The translations under genes were made by a program, and so were the position numbers. Shown one piece after another: positions 1-11,504 of a stretch of 64,000 nucleotides of DNA. Source of the DNA: Lutjanus erythropterus. Taxonomy: Eukaryota > Chordata > Actinopteri > Lutjaniformes > Lutjanidae. The DNA lies in the NCBI GenBank assembly GCA_020091685.1, contig CM034604.1, positions 3,027,820 through 3,091,819 of the forward strand. Direction: 5' to 3'. Below the pieces are notes generated by a model. It was not told the origin of the DNA and searched no databases. It saw only the letters and a list, made by a program, of their open reading frames with translations. The stretch's first letter is position 1. Every line of letters begins with the position of its first letter.

Positions 1-699
1 AGAGACATGTATATTTGTGTTGTAGCAGTCAAACTGTGGCTCGACAGACATAAAGCAGAGCTACAGAACAAACTATATGTTTGTTCAAGCGCATAATCAG
101 CATACATCCCCGTTCTCTGTCTCAATATCCATTCCTTTGCTCTCACTTCCACCGCTGTTGGGATGTCAAGAGTTTTCACTCACATCAATCAACCTGCAGA
201 CTGCAATAACTACCATTACATGCCTTGCAACCTGTTCTAGAGTGCTTCCCTTCCAATCCGTCATGATGAAATCCAAAAAGAAGCAGTTGAAAACCTTAGA
301 AATGGGCTACAATATGCTGCATATCCTGCTGGAATGAGTTTCTCACCTCGCAAGCAATAAATCAAATGTGAAATTATGCTGAAACTAGCATTATCAAATG
401 GGAAAGGATGACAAGAATCACCAAATAAGCTTCTTTCACATCGCAGTGTCACAAGATACAGCCCGGGTAAATGTGCAAGAATGAAAGAGTTTCATGGCCA
501 CATTTCAGAGCAACAGAAGAAAGTGTTTGTGCATAATAAACTGTCAGATCCTGAGGTAAGCCGGTGTACCTGTGATAAACTGAGAGAGGTCTTTTAATAG
601 TGACTGACACAACTTCATTATGAGTCACCCAACACTCCAAATGGGAAAAGTTACAGGTAAGACGTTGGTACCAGTCAATACATTTTCATCTAAATGCTC
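1..699. other. Unassigned non-coding stretch
   Basis: No repeat, RNA gene or convincing exon is recognised here. Reading frames on both strands are under 90 codons and overlap each other without splice context. The composition is ordinary AT-rich intergenic or intronic sequence. Confidence 0.5.
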
Positions 700-966
700 A
701 TCTGTCCATGCATTTTCTACTGCTTACCTGGGTCCGGGTCCAGACGTCCTGGGGGATCCCCGGACTGTCCCAAGCCAGATGAGAGATATATAATCTCTCC
801 GGCATGCTCTGGATCTTCCCCAGGCTCTCCCAGTGGTTGGACGTGCGTCGAAAGCCTCCATGGAAGGCGCCCACGGGGATCAGATTCCCGAACCACCTCA
901 ACTGGCTCCTTTTGATGCGAAGGAGCAGCGGCTCTGTTCCCAGATCCCTCCGGATGTCTGAGCTAA
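700..966 (-). mobile_element. 5'-truncated RTE-like LINE, 3' end of ORF
   Basis: Read on the minus strand this matches the end of a very common fish non-LTR retrotransposon ORF. The translation contains RWFGNLIPVG and then LYISHLAWDSPGIPQ, which correspond to the family's RWFGHLVRMP and YISHLAWERLGIP blocks downstream of the reverse transcriptase. The plus-strand start (tgtccatgcattttctactg) matches the terminal ATCCATCCATTTTC-type tail of the same elements. The Arg/Gly-rich segment between the two blocks has decayed. Only the last 80 or so codons remain, as expected from incomplete target-primed reverse transcription. Assignment to RTE/Rex3 rather than another LINE clade is from memory; that it is a LINE tail is more certain. 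Confidence 0.8.
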
Positions 967-1053
967 CCTTTAAAATTCAGAATTCATTGAAGGAACTTGA
1001 CATAAATACAAGTATATGTCTGTGGCTGTTCTTTACCTATGGAAAACCATCTG

Positions 1054-1531
1054 CACTGTAAAAACATAGATGAGATGACTTAAAATTTAAAGGCAACGCA
1101 CTGCAATAGATTTTTCAGCCCAAATCAAACTCTTAAATTTTGAAATAAACTTTAAAAAGTTTTGCTGACCTATAATCTTTAGTTGACATATTTTTTTCTC
1201 TTCTTGAGATAAACTTGAATGTTTGAGTTTTACTAACTAAAAAAATGAACTACATTTGTCTTTTTTTAGTGCCTGAAAAAATAAAATTTTAATTGAAAAT
1301 ATCAGAAATTTTAACATTTACCTTGACCAATTTTTTAATACAATATTTTGAGTTTATAAAATTCAAAGCTTTAAGCTTGTTATCTAGAGGAAAAGTAAAG
1401 AAGAAGAAAAGAAAAGATCAGTACTTGGTAAAACTTTTTCAAAACTTAAGAATTTGAGTTGGGCTCAAAACTCAAATCTATTGTAGTATGTTGCCTTCAA
1501 ATTTTGAGTTTTCTCAACCTTTTTGATTTTG
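1054..1531. mobile_element. MITE family B, copy 1 (CACTGTAAAAA termini)
   Basis: This is homologous along its length to 20330-20877. Shared landmarks in the same order include gacctataatctttagttga, ttaattgaaaatat and ggtaaaactttttcaaaact. It starts CACTGTAAAAA. The right end has decayed and lacks a clear CAGTG. Flanks carry AAAACCAT (1043-1050) and GAAACCAT (1531-1538), a possible but unproven target duplication. There is no coding capacity. CACTG-ended, A/T-rich elements of this kind are very common in fish. Confidence 0.75.
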
Positions 1532-1539
1532 AAACCATG

Positions 1540-3020
1540 TCAATCATATCAACAAAGTGGGAAAAATATTTATTTTTGCATTCTTATTCTTATTAAGTAA
1601 CATTACTTTTACTTGAGTGCAGATTTTAGCTACGAACTCTGGAGTTAGGCTGATGAAATCACTCTTCCCTGTAGCTAAAATTACAGCAGCCTGTTTGATC
1701 AGCTTGCTCTTTTGATGATTTTGAGCTTATATTTTAGACTTACTGTAAATTTTGGAGTTTGTTGACAAAAAGCCATAGAAACAGTCACAACACACATCTC
1801 TGTGGTTGTTACAGGATACTGCTGTAATGATTGGATTACTATCAAACAGCAATTATTGACCTGCTCTTTCACTCCAGGCTGGCTTACCAATCAAGCAGCT
1901 GTCCAGGGGTCCACACCCTCAGGGGGTTTGGAAGCTCCGGGATCATTGTGTTGCACTGCCTTTGTAGTAATTTGATAAATTGAACTTGTTGGTAATAGTA
2001 CATACCCGACTAAAACATTATAGGAACTGAAATGTTCAGGACCTCAAGAGGATACCTGCATTATTACCCAATCTTGAGGCCCCGTGCTCTAGTGGGGTCA
2101 GTTTTAAGGCCTTAAGGCTGTGGGGAAAAGGTTACTTTTGGCGTCATTGCGCAAAAATCTCATAATATACAACAGTTACCTCTGTCCAAGTAATTTGATT
2201 GGATAAGAGGTGTTCAATGAATGCTGATATACAGTACAACAGCACTGGGACTTTTAACTAATTGTATTACTCTTGCTGAACAGGTGTTCTAAACAGAGAC
2301 ATGACACAAATGAGGCATCTTTGTGCAGTAATGATCTGACCAAGTACAAGCAGCAGGATACAAGAACAGCAGTTTTAACAGGTTTTGACCTATTATCAGG
2401 GGAAATGTCCACACCTACATCCAGGCATGTTCATCATTACAAAATGATTTGCATAAATATATACAGGGCTTGTACAGATCGATAATGCAGTCACTTCCTG
2501 AACTGATTTCATGATCAGCAGATTAATTTATTAGTAGTTTAGCTTATGAAATCATGCTTAAATCACATATTTTCTATCATAAAATCCTGTTGGTTGGCTG
2601 GTTTGTTGTCAGACCACAAACAATCTGAGTCCACTTGGAAGCGGACAGCAACCACACTTTTTTCAAGCGGTCATGGTCCAGTTGTTTGGTCCAAACCAGG
2701 GTGAGTCTCAAAAATATGGGCAGTCAGTCTGTTAAGTAGATTGAGCTGAGGCAGTTTCATGGATTCATCCAGATAACTAAAGGAGAACTCTACTGCAATA
2801 AGGTGTAGACTTATACAAAGTAGCTAGTGAGGTAATGTTAATGCACAGGAACATGTTTATGTTGTTAGCAACAGTCCAGTCCCAGTCCAGCTGGGGAACT
2901 ATATGTGTACAAGGTGCCAAAAAATTATTAAATACATTTGTTGTTGGTTATTACTGTTAACTAACGTGTAGAACTTGTAGCACTTGTAGAACTTTTGCAT
3001 AAAAGCAATATCATACTTGG
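1540..3020. other. Unassigned non-coding stretch
   Basis: Mostly unrecognised sequence. The segment 2223-2246 (gctgatatacagtacaacag and on) recurs at 3103-3127 and is probably a short repeat fragment. Around 2580-2715 the text resembles a fish MITE end ending in ggtccaaaccagggtgag, but no second terminus was found. No exon is supported. Confidence 0.4.
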
Positions 3021-3024
3021 TTGG

Positions 3025-3123
3025 GCTGTTGTACTGAATGTTGCCTCTACTGAATACTGACAGTGATTATATTCGTATATATACAACAGAATCAGCAGCC
3101 GTGCTGATATTCAGTACAACAGC
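3025..3123. repeat. 15-bp perfect inverted repeat around a 69-bp loop
   Basis: GCTGTTGTACTGAAT at 3025-3039 is the exact reverse complement of 3109-3123. The right arm continues into acagcactc, and a similar string occurs at 2223-2250. The arrangement suggests a small MITE or its foldback remnant rather than a functional RNA. Confidence 0.6.
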
Positions 3124-3453
3124 ACTCAAGAGAAAACTTACTCAGAAAATCTGATAGGTGACTTTGGCCAATCACCTGTTGGCGAATTAAAGGTGCCCAC
3201 ACATGATCAAGGATAAAAGTGCTCTGTGCAATTGTGTCCCCATGGGGAGAGTAGTGGTGTCCAAGTAGGCAAGAAGTGTTTCCCTGCTCAAAACTGCCAC
3301 CAGGCGTTACGTTTTAAGTTCAAATTATTTCAACTTTGGCATCAGATGCTGCTGTCATTTCAAAGTGCAACCAATGAAATCACAGCTGTATGAAACATTT
3401 GCATGTGCTGCCTCTAACTACATCATCACAGAGTTCCTCGAAGTTTATAACAC

Positions 3454-3928
3454 TGTCATGGTTTGTGTTTCTGTGTTAGAATTTCCTGTTTTATATTGTA
3501 GTTTTCTTCTCTCTTGTTTCTGGCTTTACTTTCTGTCTTTGTCTGTTTTCCTGCCCCTTTGAGTTCTGATTGCTTTCACCTGTCCTTCATTGTCTCCACC
3601 TGTCTTTCATTAACCTCCCAGTGTATTTAGTCCTGTGTCTGTTCCCTGTTTAGTTCGTCTTGTCTTTTTGTCCAGTCTCTTGATGTTTTTCAGTGGATCT
3701 TCCACAAGTGTTTATTGCATTTTCTGGACTTTTGTTACCCTGCGCTTGTCAGGCTGTTTTTTTTTTATTTATTTATTTATTTATTTATTTTTTCATGCAC
3801 TATGGACTTGATTTTTGGACTTTCCTGCTTGGTAAGTTTTTGTGTATTGACTGTTGAACTGAACCGAATCTTCTTGTCAGTCTGCATTTGGGTCCGTTCT
3901 CCTGTTTACTCTGCTTGACTACGTGACA
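3454..3928 (+). mobile_element. Candidate solo LTR (TGTCA...TGACA, 475 bp)
   Basis: The sequence begins TGTCATGG and ends CGTGACA, giving the 5-bp inverted termini and TG...CA ends of an LTR. It is flanked by AACAC on the left and AACAA on the right, a 5-bp target duplication with one mismatch. The interior is T-rich with repeated ctgtctt and cctgtgt tracts, a TATA-like tgtatttagtcctgtg, and the terminal ctgcatttgggtccgttctc typical of a common fish repeat. A (TTTA)n run lies at 3766-3790. No internal retroelement genes adjoin it, so it would be a solo LTR, probably Gypsy-like. No clear AATAAA was seen, which weakens the call. Confidence 0.6.
3766..3790. repeat. (TTTA)n microsatellite
   Basis: About six TTTA repeats follow a T-run inside the candidate solo LTR. 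Confidence 0.9.
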
Positions 3929-3959
3929 AACAAAAAAAAAACACTCCACAATCCTGCCA

Positions 3960-4143
3960 GAAAAAATGTTGCAAGGCAAATTGTCAGCAGTCAGATGGGG
4001 AGGCTAAATTTGTGAATAGGCATATGTTTATGAACTTAACTAAATCCATGCTAAAGTTAGCTTAGACATGATGTTAGTCTCTGTGTCCTACCAAGACCAA
4101 ATTTCTTATCAACTTTCTAAAGAATCGCTTACTGCACCTTTAA
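3960..4143. mobile_element. Fragment ending in a TTAA-type MITE terminus
   Basis: The right end reads gaatcgcttactgcaccttt then TTAA. Its reverse complement, TTAAAGGTGCAGTAAGCGAT, is a recurrent fish MITE terminus. The left end was not located, so this is a fragment. Confidence 0.4.
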
Positions 4144-5919
4144 TTATTTGATTTTTTTTTTGTAAATTTATGCATATTCCAAAATAAATTTGTTGTTGAT
4201 GCAAAAAACAGGGTTTCAAAAGGGGCCACAGACAATTTTGACCTTGAAAACCTGTGAAAAAGCTTCATCTCCATTTTTAAAACTTTCTGTTGATAGAATG
4301 TAATGTAATTGGTCAGTCAATCTGGCATCCCCTGATTGGTCAGTTTTAGTGGTTAATCTCCATGTCACAGAGTCATATGGTTCATTATAAATGTCATTCA
4401 GCTTTGGCTGTGCAGGCAGGTGGGCTGCAGGGATTGAGCCTACTTGCTGCTTCGTCTGCCAGATTGCCGGCTCCCGCGTGCTGCGCTTCCCAGCCCGCCT
4501 CTCATTGAAAATGAATGATTACCAGGCGGCTGTCGTGTCTTGTCTAAAAAGCCCTTAAAGCTGCAATCTGCTTGATTCTGGAGTCTGCTGGGTGCAAATC
4601 TGTTTTGTCTGCTGGATGGGTGCTGCTCCGAGGGGGCCATCCCATCAGCACAGCTCGTCCCCCGCCGAGCCGCTACACCGGAAAAAAACCACGCTGCAAG
4701 TTAGTCATATCCTTCTCTCTGACAGGATAAATGGCAGCTCCAAAGTGCAACAAGCAAAAACCACAACTTCGCCGTGACCATGGCAACCAAGTTATGGGGA
4801 GCGCAGCAGGGTTTGCTGTCATAATGTGGACTGGAAAAGGACAGGCAGGGAGAGAACAGAGCGCGAGAGTGGAGGAATAATGCAGCTGAGGACTTCTTTC
4901 ATTCCAAAACCAGAGTGTGTGTGGGCTGACACTCACACACACAAACACACTGCTGATGACCTGAATTTCACCCCTCATTGAAATATTCCCCACTGCAGAA
5001 TTATTCCTTCTGTGACAAATCCATATGTGCCCACTGATGTGACACACATCAGCGCTTTAAAAAGTTACCAAGCAACTTTTTCCTCATCTGCAAATTCATA
5101 TTTTCGTGCTGCTTGCATCCACTGTGTTGTTTTACTGTAAAATCCTGTCACATCTTAAGCTCTCTTGTTGCTATTTAACACACATCCCAGCGCTGCCAGC
5201 TTGGGGTTGGCACACGTTTAAGGTCAAAAGGGCACAAGGGTAAAAGTTCATCTAAGCAACGCGGCCAGAAGTTTATAAAAACAGCCTTATCTAAGAACTC
5301 TTTTGATGTCTGGAAGTGTATTCAGAATGCGACTATATTCCTGACACACATTTTAGGAGAGCATCGCCCCGGGACCGGCACTATGAAATTGACATTAATG
5401 AGAATTGAGCTATGGGAGGAAGATGGTGCTTCTCAACTTTCCCTGACTCCTTCTTCCAGGATGCAGCTCCAGACTGACTGCGCGGGATTATGAAAGTCAA
5501 CTTTTTGAAGCACAATGCTGTTGAACTGATGTAAGTGGTTATGTAATGTGGTTAGGCTGTGATTTTTGGCTGAAAGATGGCGCTGTCGTTCACTGTGGCT
5601 GTCAAATGGTTCAGAGCTAGATATCTCCACAGCTACCTGGCAGATTGCCCCGAAATTTTGTGTGAATATTCATTATTCCTAATGATTCTGGGTGCCACTT
5701 AAACTTTATCATCACTTTTGTAAATTACAAAATATATAGCTTGAAAAGTAATAAGTTAGAAATTAGCTGTGATGATCTCCAGAGGATAAATTTCAACCAA
5801 CATTTCAACTTCTCTCAAGAAATATCAAAAGCTAACTGTCATAATAATCTGTAAGAAAGAACTCAAGATGTCACAAAATCATACAAAGACAGCTTTGGCA
5901 GTTTAACAGTTGTCTGTTA
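4144..5919. other. Repeat-poor non-coding block with a GC-richer core
   Basis: The part at 4380-4870 is GC-richer than its surroundings, and 4960-5060 has a conserved-looking AT-rich text around gaaatattccccactgcaga. A short interrupted (CA)n lies at 4928-4951. Frames of 66 codons (4440-4640, -), 61 (4592-4777, +) and 124 (4673-5047, -) overlap on both strands and match nothing I recognise. It could hold a regulatory element; no exon is supported. Confidence 0.35.
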
Positions 5920-6100
5920 GCTAACAACATGTTCTCATGCTGCAATCCATTTGAACTGGAAAGTTAGAATGTCTGAGTTCTCAGTCAGAAATTTCAACTG
6001 GAATGCCCCTGGAGTTTATTTTTTCCAACTCTGAAAGTAGGAATCACCAACGCCAAGCTCAAAATCCAAGATGGCTGTTGTGCAACGCAGTGTCACACCC
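5920..6100. repeat. Interspersed repeat fragment (fish)
   Basis: The run of gtctgagttctcagtcagaa, ggaatgcccctgg and aaaatccaagatggctg matches the order of a widespread fish repeat from memory. No termini or coding content were found. Confidence 0.5.
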
Positions 6101-6429
6101 AACTTGTCAAATATGACAGCTTTGTCAGTGGATCTACACTTTAAACTATGATGATGCAGGCAAATATGAAATGTCTGGGTTGACTTTCAAAATAAAGCTT
6201 GCTGAGAAACATGATAATATGATGTAGGAGCCATTTTTTGTTGTTGTTAAAGAACTGCAAGGCCACACTTTTTTAGTTAAAAATGACACAATGTGTGTTC
6301 ATCATCAATCAGACACAGGTATGAAATGAGGAAATTGTTTTGCATTCATTTTTTGATGCTGATCAAGTTATCTTTAATGCTGTGGATCAACAAACTGTGG
6401 TTTTTGATGTATTCATCAAACAGTTTATC

Positions 6430-6600
6430 TTTTTATTTTGTTTCATTTATTTATTTAAAATAGGGACAGTGCATATTAATGAACTTACATGTAAATATAC
6501 AAGATTATAGCCAGATGCTTATTTCCAGATGCCTGCATACACATTCTATTACACAAAGTTAGCATACATTGATGAATATACTGTATTTAATTTGTTACAA
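6430..6600. repeat. Interspersed repeat fragment (fish)
   Basis: aaatagggacagtgcatatt followed by aatgaac and a decayed agattatagccagatgctta is a recurrent fish repeat text. It starts in a short ATTT run. No transposase remnant is visible. Confidence 0.5.
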
Positions 6601-6815
6601 CTGTAACAAAGAAGTCAACTCAGTTTACACCGTCCACCTACATCCAAATATGGTTAGCTACAGATACAGCAAACAGTGGTTAGCCTACTTTAGCAACAAG
6701 TAAACTAGCTAATTGCTAACCATGAATCTAATAACTCTGTAAATCATCTTGGTACTGTACTCTGTCATGAAACTGGCTTTATAACATTTATTGGCACCTT
6801 ATGACAAGTCCAACA

Positions 6816-7215
6816 GGTACCACTTTACTTGAAGTAATAAGTAAGTATTCATGACACAGTAACTAAAGCATTTTATAGTGTAATAACCCTTAATGGCATC
6901 TTTATGACAAGTTCAAAATGTATCACTGTATCGCAGTTATAATGGTCTCATGGCAGCCAGTGTCACAACCAACCACATAAGTAAGCTTGACAACAGTCTC
7001 GGTTAATGTCAGGTTATCATAACAAAGACACTGTTGGCTTGATTAATGTCAACTTGTCATAACAAAGACATCTCAAATGGTGTCAGCTTTGTGTTAAAAC
7101 TGACCAAATGACACTCACTGTAATGACAACAGTCGTAAGCATTCACCAAGATGCCTTCATGTTCATGACAGTGTTATGACAGTCTTATGCACACCCCTTC
7201 AGATAAGGTGTTACC
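6816..7215. mobile_element. MITE family I, copy 1 (400 bp)
   Basis: Terminal inverted repeats are GGTACCACTTTACTTGAAG at the left and CTTCAGATAAGGTGTTACC at the right; 15 of 19 positions pair. The interior is full of atgacaag, gtcataacaaagac and gttatgacag strings that are themselves partly inverted, which is characteristic of this family. It has no coding capacity. A second, interrupted copy lies at 13430-14081. Confidence 0.75.
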
Positions 7216-8867
7216 ATCAAGTCAGTCCCTGAATTTACAGCTGGACGTAAATGAGGAACCAGCTGGAAAACACTCTGATGTTATTCAGATATATTTGAGG
7301 TGTGATTGCAGCAACACTGGACGAACAGTAGAAGAGATGAAAATATCCAGTGTCTAAACACAGATATGTAGCAAGCCCATGGATTTTATTTGTTGCTCCA
7401 CTAGTGTACTGTGATACTGTAGGAAATAGAATAGTAAGTAGAGCTGACACACAGTTTTATTAGGATATATACGTCCTCAGATAATTTTGGGGTTTTTTTA
7501 ATCCCAAACTCCAGATAGAACTGACCAAAAACTATAAGTGAAGCTGTCAGGTGTGTCCTGAAGGTGATCTCAGCACTTTTCCCTCAGTCTCTCCGGCTCT
7601 CATATTAGTATGCATAGCCATAGAATAATCTCTAAGGCATAACTTGATGAAGCTCTACCTGCTGTGACACCATGCAGCTAATATTCCCTGTCAGTTTCAC
7701 ATCCCTGCAAGTAACTCACACCCACCCACACTGGACTATCTTTGGTTTCAATTTCTGCACTAATCTCTCTCAGCATTATGCAAGCCCTGCTGCTCACTTA
7801 CCCAAGACTATCCCAGGGAGCTTTGCTTTAACGAGATAATCATACTGACGATCAGATTGACATTTCAGACACTCTCTCCACTCCTTCCATCAATAGCGCA
7901 CGCTACTTCTATCACTAGATCCATATTAGACTTGGCAGATTATCATTTAGAGCAATTCACGCTTCATTGTGAAGTACTCACAGACGAGTTTTGCATTCAA
8001 GTTTTGCAGCCTCTCTCGGAGTGAGATTAACACACATATAATTTGAATTCAATTAATTTCTCCTCTTTTAATCCCACTGAGGGCCAGAGATACAGAGATC
8101 CTCCATTACTCTCTCTTATTGTCAGTTCCTTGGTGGCGACGGCTTAGGAAGCAAATCCAATTATTTGACTTAATATTCACTTTAGTGTGCCAGGGATCCT
8201 GTCTGGGTGTCCTTGCTTGTGGTCATTTTGAGAAAAGCCGGTGGAAAGAATCAATTCTTTTTGTTTTTGTACTTGAAAGAGCAGAGTGAGCCTCCGCGCT
8301 GTGATCAAGTACCTGACAATGTGACAGTTTGATTCAAGCCTGTTATCTTATTTATTGGGTGGAGGAGACAAACAGAAATTTCAAGGCAATCTTTTCAGAT
8401 TTCCTTAATTTGACAACTGCAGACCAGACACGGCAGGAGGCTATAAAAGCAGCCAGAGTGGATAAACACTGATGGGATTTTGTTTAAACTTTGTTATGAG
8501 GTTCGTAGTCTGGATACAATCAATTCATGATGCACATATGGATGAGTATATCAAATACATTTAGCAGTGGAGGAATATAACAGAGCTAATGACGTGTCAC
8601 TGAGGTTAAGGCTCATTGGTTGCAAAATCCTTCACACCATGACTTTAATTTGAGAAAGAGAAGACTGATTTGACTTGTGACAATAATTCTTGCATATTTA
8701 TACACTAACAGAATAGTATTTCAATTGATCTTACTATACAATCTGTTATTACATGTGTCTTGACGGCCTGCAGCTTGGTTTGTACCCCTATGTTTCAAAC
8801 TATATGAGGCTTCTAATGTCATTTCTGGAGGCGCCCCTCACCCCACCTCTTTTGATGTGACGTAGTA
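7216..8867. other. Repeat-poor block, conserved-element-like at 7580-8260
   Basis: No known repeat is recognised. The part at 7780-8260 is of mixed complexity with homeodomain-type text (ttcaattaatttc, gattatcattt). This composition resembles conserved non-coding elements of developmental loci, but that rests on appearance alone. The rest is plain AT-rich sequence. Confidence 0.35.
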
Positions 8868-8870
8868 TAA

Positions 8871-8950
8871 AGCAGTCACTCCCAAACACTGGGTTGTGAC
8901 CCACAGGTGGGTCACAGGACCTTTTATTTGGGTCGCCAAATAAATAAAAG
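8871..8950. repeat. hAT-like MITE end fragment
   Basis: cagtcactcccaaacactgg, ttgtgacccacaggtgggtc and gggtcgccaaataaataaaa follow the order of a common fish repeat that begins CAGTGGTTCCCAAC. Only one end is present. Confidence 0.6.
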
Positions 8951-9065
8951 ATTATGGAAGAAATCCTGCAAATTCAAGATTTATATCTGCGGTTCACCAC
9001 TTATTTTGTCTCATTTATGAACTAGGTTAAAAATGTCCAATACTGGTTTCCCGATGAAATGAAAT

Positions 9066-9475
9066 AAAAATAGTGAGACTATTTTGATAATCATATTAAT
9101 CAGTTTGGGTAATTTTTTAAGAAAAAAAGTCCAAATTCTTCTGGTTTCAGCTTCTTAAATGTGAATATTTTCTGGTCTCTTTATTCCTCTCTGACAGCAA
9201 ACTGAATATCTTTGAGTTGTAAGCAAAACAAGACATTTGTGGATGTGATTAATTTTTCTGATATTTTATAGACCAAACAACTGATTGATTTGTGGAAAAA
9301 TGATTGCCAGATTGATCACTAGTTAAAAAAAAAGGACTACACATGTGAACATTTTTCAGTTTTGATTGTGACAGGACCAATTTTTCATTATTTTCTGATA
9401 TTTTATGGACCAAATAACTAATTGATTTACATAAAAATGATCGCTGGATTGATCACAGGTTGAAAAATCGGTCCA
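9066..9475. mobile_element. MITE family G, copy 1, with partial tandem duplication
   Basis: Key strings in order are gataatcatattaatcagtt, ctggtttcagcttcttaaat, cagcaaactgaatatcttt, aaacaagacattt and tttatagaccaaacaactga. They match a common fish repeat whose ends carry ATTAATCGATTA. The last part is repeated at 9340-9475 (tctgatattttatggaccaa), so the right end is duplicated. An inverted copy lies at about 62925-63205. Confidence 0.75.
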
Positions 9476-9574
9476 GATGTGAAAACAGGTGGAGCACACC
9501 TGTCACCCACTCAGGAGGACAGTGGCTAGTTGCTGCAGTAATTATGGCATCATGAGTAGTGATAAAGTCCATGT

Positions 9575-9850
9575 GTGGAGGAGGCGGGGTGGATGGATGA
9601 GTCAAACAAACACAGTGATTTCACCCAGGAGACTGGGCTTCATGTCCTGTGAAAACAAAAGTCACTGTTTACCTGTTTTAAGTTATTTACATCACATGAC
9701 TTATGCAAAGTAACATACTGATTTTAACCCAAGCCATGATCTTAAATCTAATCTACTACTTTTGGAGCCCAAACCTAACCAAACTAAATCATTAACCACA
9801 TGTTTAACGTCACATGACTTAACATAATGTACTTCACGTCTGGAGTTGTT
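9575..9850 (+). repeat. Interspersed repeat family K, copy 1
   Basis: 9579-9650 (gtcaaac, tttcacccaggagactgg) is the reverse complement of 42545-42600 (accattggacacaaacccag, gtctcctgggtgaaag). The following aacccaagccatgatctta also pairs with tcatgatttggtttt at 42410. The family is non-coding and common in fish. Confidence 0.7.
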
Positions 9851-10712
9851 GGCAACCAACTTATCATGTAGGTGAGATACTGATATGTTGAGCTTGTCAG
9901 CTTATGTTAATTCTCTCCATCCAGCAGTAAATGTTTTTCTTTCAATTCAGTTTGACGTTTGTAATAAAATGAGGCACCTCTATACATTTTTATTTTGATT
10001 GCAAGATTATCCAAGCAGGGGCTGGAAACATTTATATATAAATGTCAATTGACACTGTGTTTACTTTGTGAGACAGAGGATCAATCAAAGATCAGCTTTA
10101 GGAAAGGAAACGACACGGGGCAAGATGAGGAGACTGAGAGAACGAGAAAGAGAGAAGGTGGTGGAGATGAGAGAGGAGGAGCAGGTACTGCCCACTGTGT
10201 CCAGGAGAGGACTGCAGCATTATGTCCCCGTGCTGCTCGGCACAAACACAAACTGACCTGATCACATTCAAACTACATTAACCACATATACAGAATGCTC
10301 TTTGGCTGTTACAGTGGAACATATAGGCTCAATTTAACAACAATAAAAACACCTAGCATAATCATAGCATGCTAATATAGAATTATTGTATAAATATATT
10401 ATATTGTACAACACACAGTTTGCTTATATAAATGCGCTGATTGGGACATTTCTATTTATCAAATCCAAAATGATGGAAACTCAAACATAGATTAAATAAA
10501 AAAAAGGGTTGTAGTGTGAGCTTCCCTTTTGAACACTTGAATTAAACACTGTCAGCATTTCTTTTCAGATGTTTCATGATCATATTAGCCTCGCCTGCAT
10601 TTACTGTATATAACATTTAACCTGATATTCATGTATTACTGCTGACAGATTCGTGCTGCTGCCCACTGACCTGGCTTTATAGCTGTATTTATGTCGGTGT
10701 CCATGGTGACCG
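9851..10712. other. Unassigned stretch with a purine-rich tract
   Basis: A purine-rich run (gagagaacgagaaagagaga) lies at 10133-10185. The rest is AT-rich with no recognised repeat or exon. Two overlapping frames of 62-88 codons here come from the low-complexity tract. Confidence 0.4.
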
Positions 10713-11504
10713 GAGTGGTGGTGAAGAAAAAAAGAGAAAAAAAGAGTAGATGTACTGATTCAACTTCTTTACTCAAGGGAACAAGCTGTGAAATGTACTG
10801 AAAGTATAAAAGTAAAAAGTTGTCTTCTGAAGGACATTGTCTTTTCATGTGTTTTATGTTTTGTTAAGTCTTTTTTGTCTTATTCTATCTTTTTTGTCTT
10901 GTTACGTTCTCATTACATCTCTTTTGTCTTGTTATAACTTTTATGTTGTTTTTGCCTTGTTATTTGCATTTTTTTAAAGTTTTTTGTCTTGTCACACCTT
11001 TTTAGTCTTGTTATGTCTTTTACATTGTTTATGTCTTTTTGTATCTTTTTTGTCTTCTTACACCTTTTTCCTCAGTACACCTGTTCAGCCTTGTTGCGCC
11101 TTTTACATAAGTTTGCTGTTACGCCCTTTTTGTCTTCTTACATCTTTTTTTGTCTTGTTATCTGTTTTGTTTTGTTAAATACTTTTTGTCTTGTTACGTC
11201 TGTTTTGTCTCGTTAAAACTTTTTTGTCCTGTTACGTCTTTTATGTCTTGCTAAATTGTTCCCTCTGTTGTGTGTGATATGCACTGATGCCCACACTAAG
11301 GAATGGCCTTTCCAACATGTTATTTTTCCATCCATTTAAAGTATAAATCAGTCTGACAATGTAAGGAGCAGAAAGTGCAGATATTTGTGTTAACATGCAG
11401 GGAGTAAAAAGTTGTTAGAAAGATTGATGCTCAAGTTAAGTACACATACCTGAAAACTTAAGTACAGTAACTAAGTATTTGTCCTTAGTAACCTCCCACC
11501 TCTG
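10713..11504 (+). mobile_element. hAT-type MITE family D, copy 1, with internal minisatellite
   Basis: The left end (agtggtggtgaagaaa, then gtactgattcaacttcttta ctcaag) and right end (taagtacagtaactaagtat, then acctcccacctctg) match the CAGTGGTGG...CCACCACTG termini of a very common fish hAT derivative rich in AAGTAC/GTACTT. The middle (10856-11270) is a minisatellite. The right-hand half has a close relative at 18300-18473, and the left half plus minisatellite recurs inverted at 23038-23333. An 8-bp target duplication could not be confirmed. Confidence 0.75.
10856..11270. repeat. Degenerate minisatellite, core TTTTTGTCTTGTTA
   Basis: The core ttttgtcttgtta recurs more than ten times, separated by variable catctc, cgtctttta or acacctt spacers; the period is about 20-30 bp. 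The hydrophobic Phe/Leu/Cys-rich frames at 10984-11216 are products of this repeat and not genes. Confidence 0.8.

Noticed and set aside
4673-5047. 124-codon minus-strand frame
   Set aside because: Includes a CA-repeat translation and no recognised motif.
10984-11216. Hydrophobic frames that could suggest a small membrane protein
   Set aside because: They are translations of the ttttgtcttgtta minisatellite.
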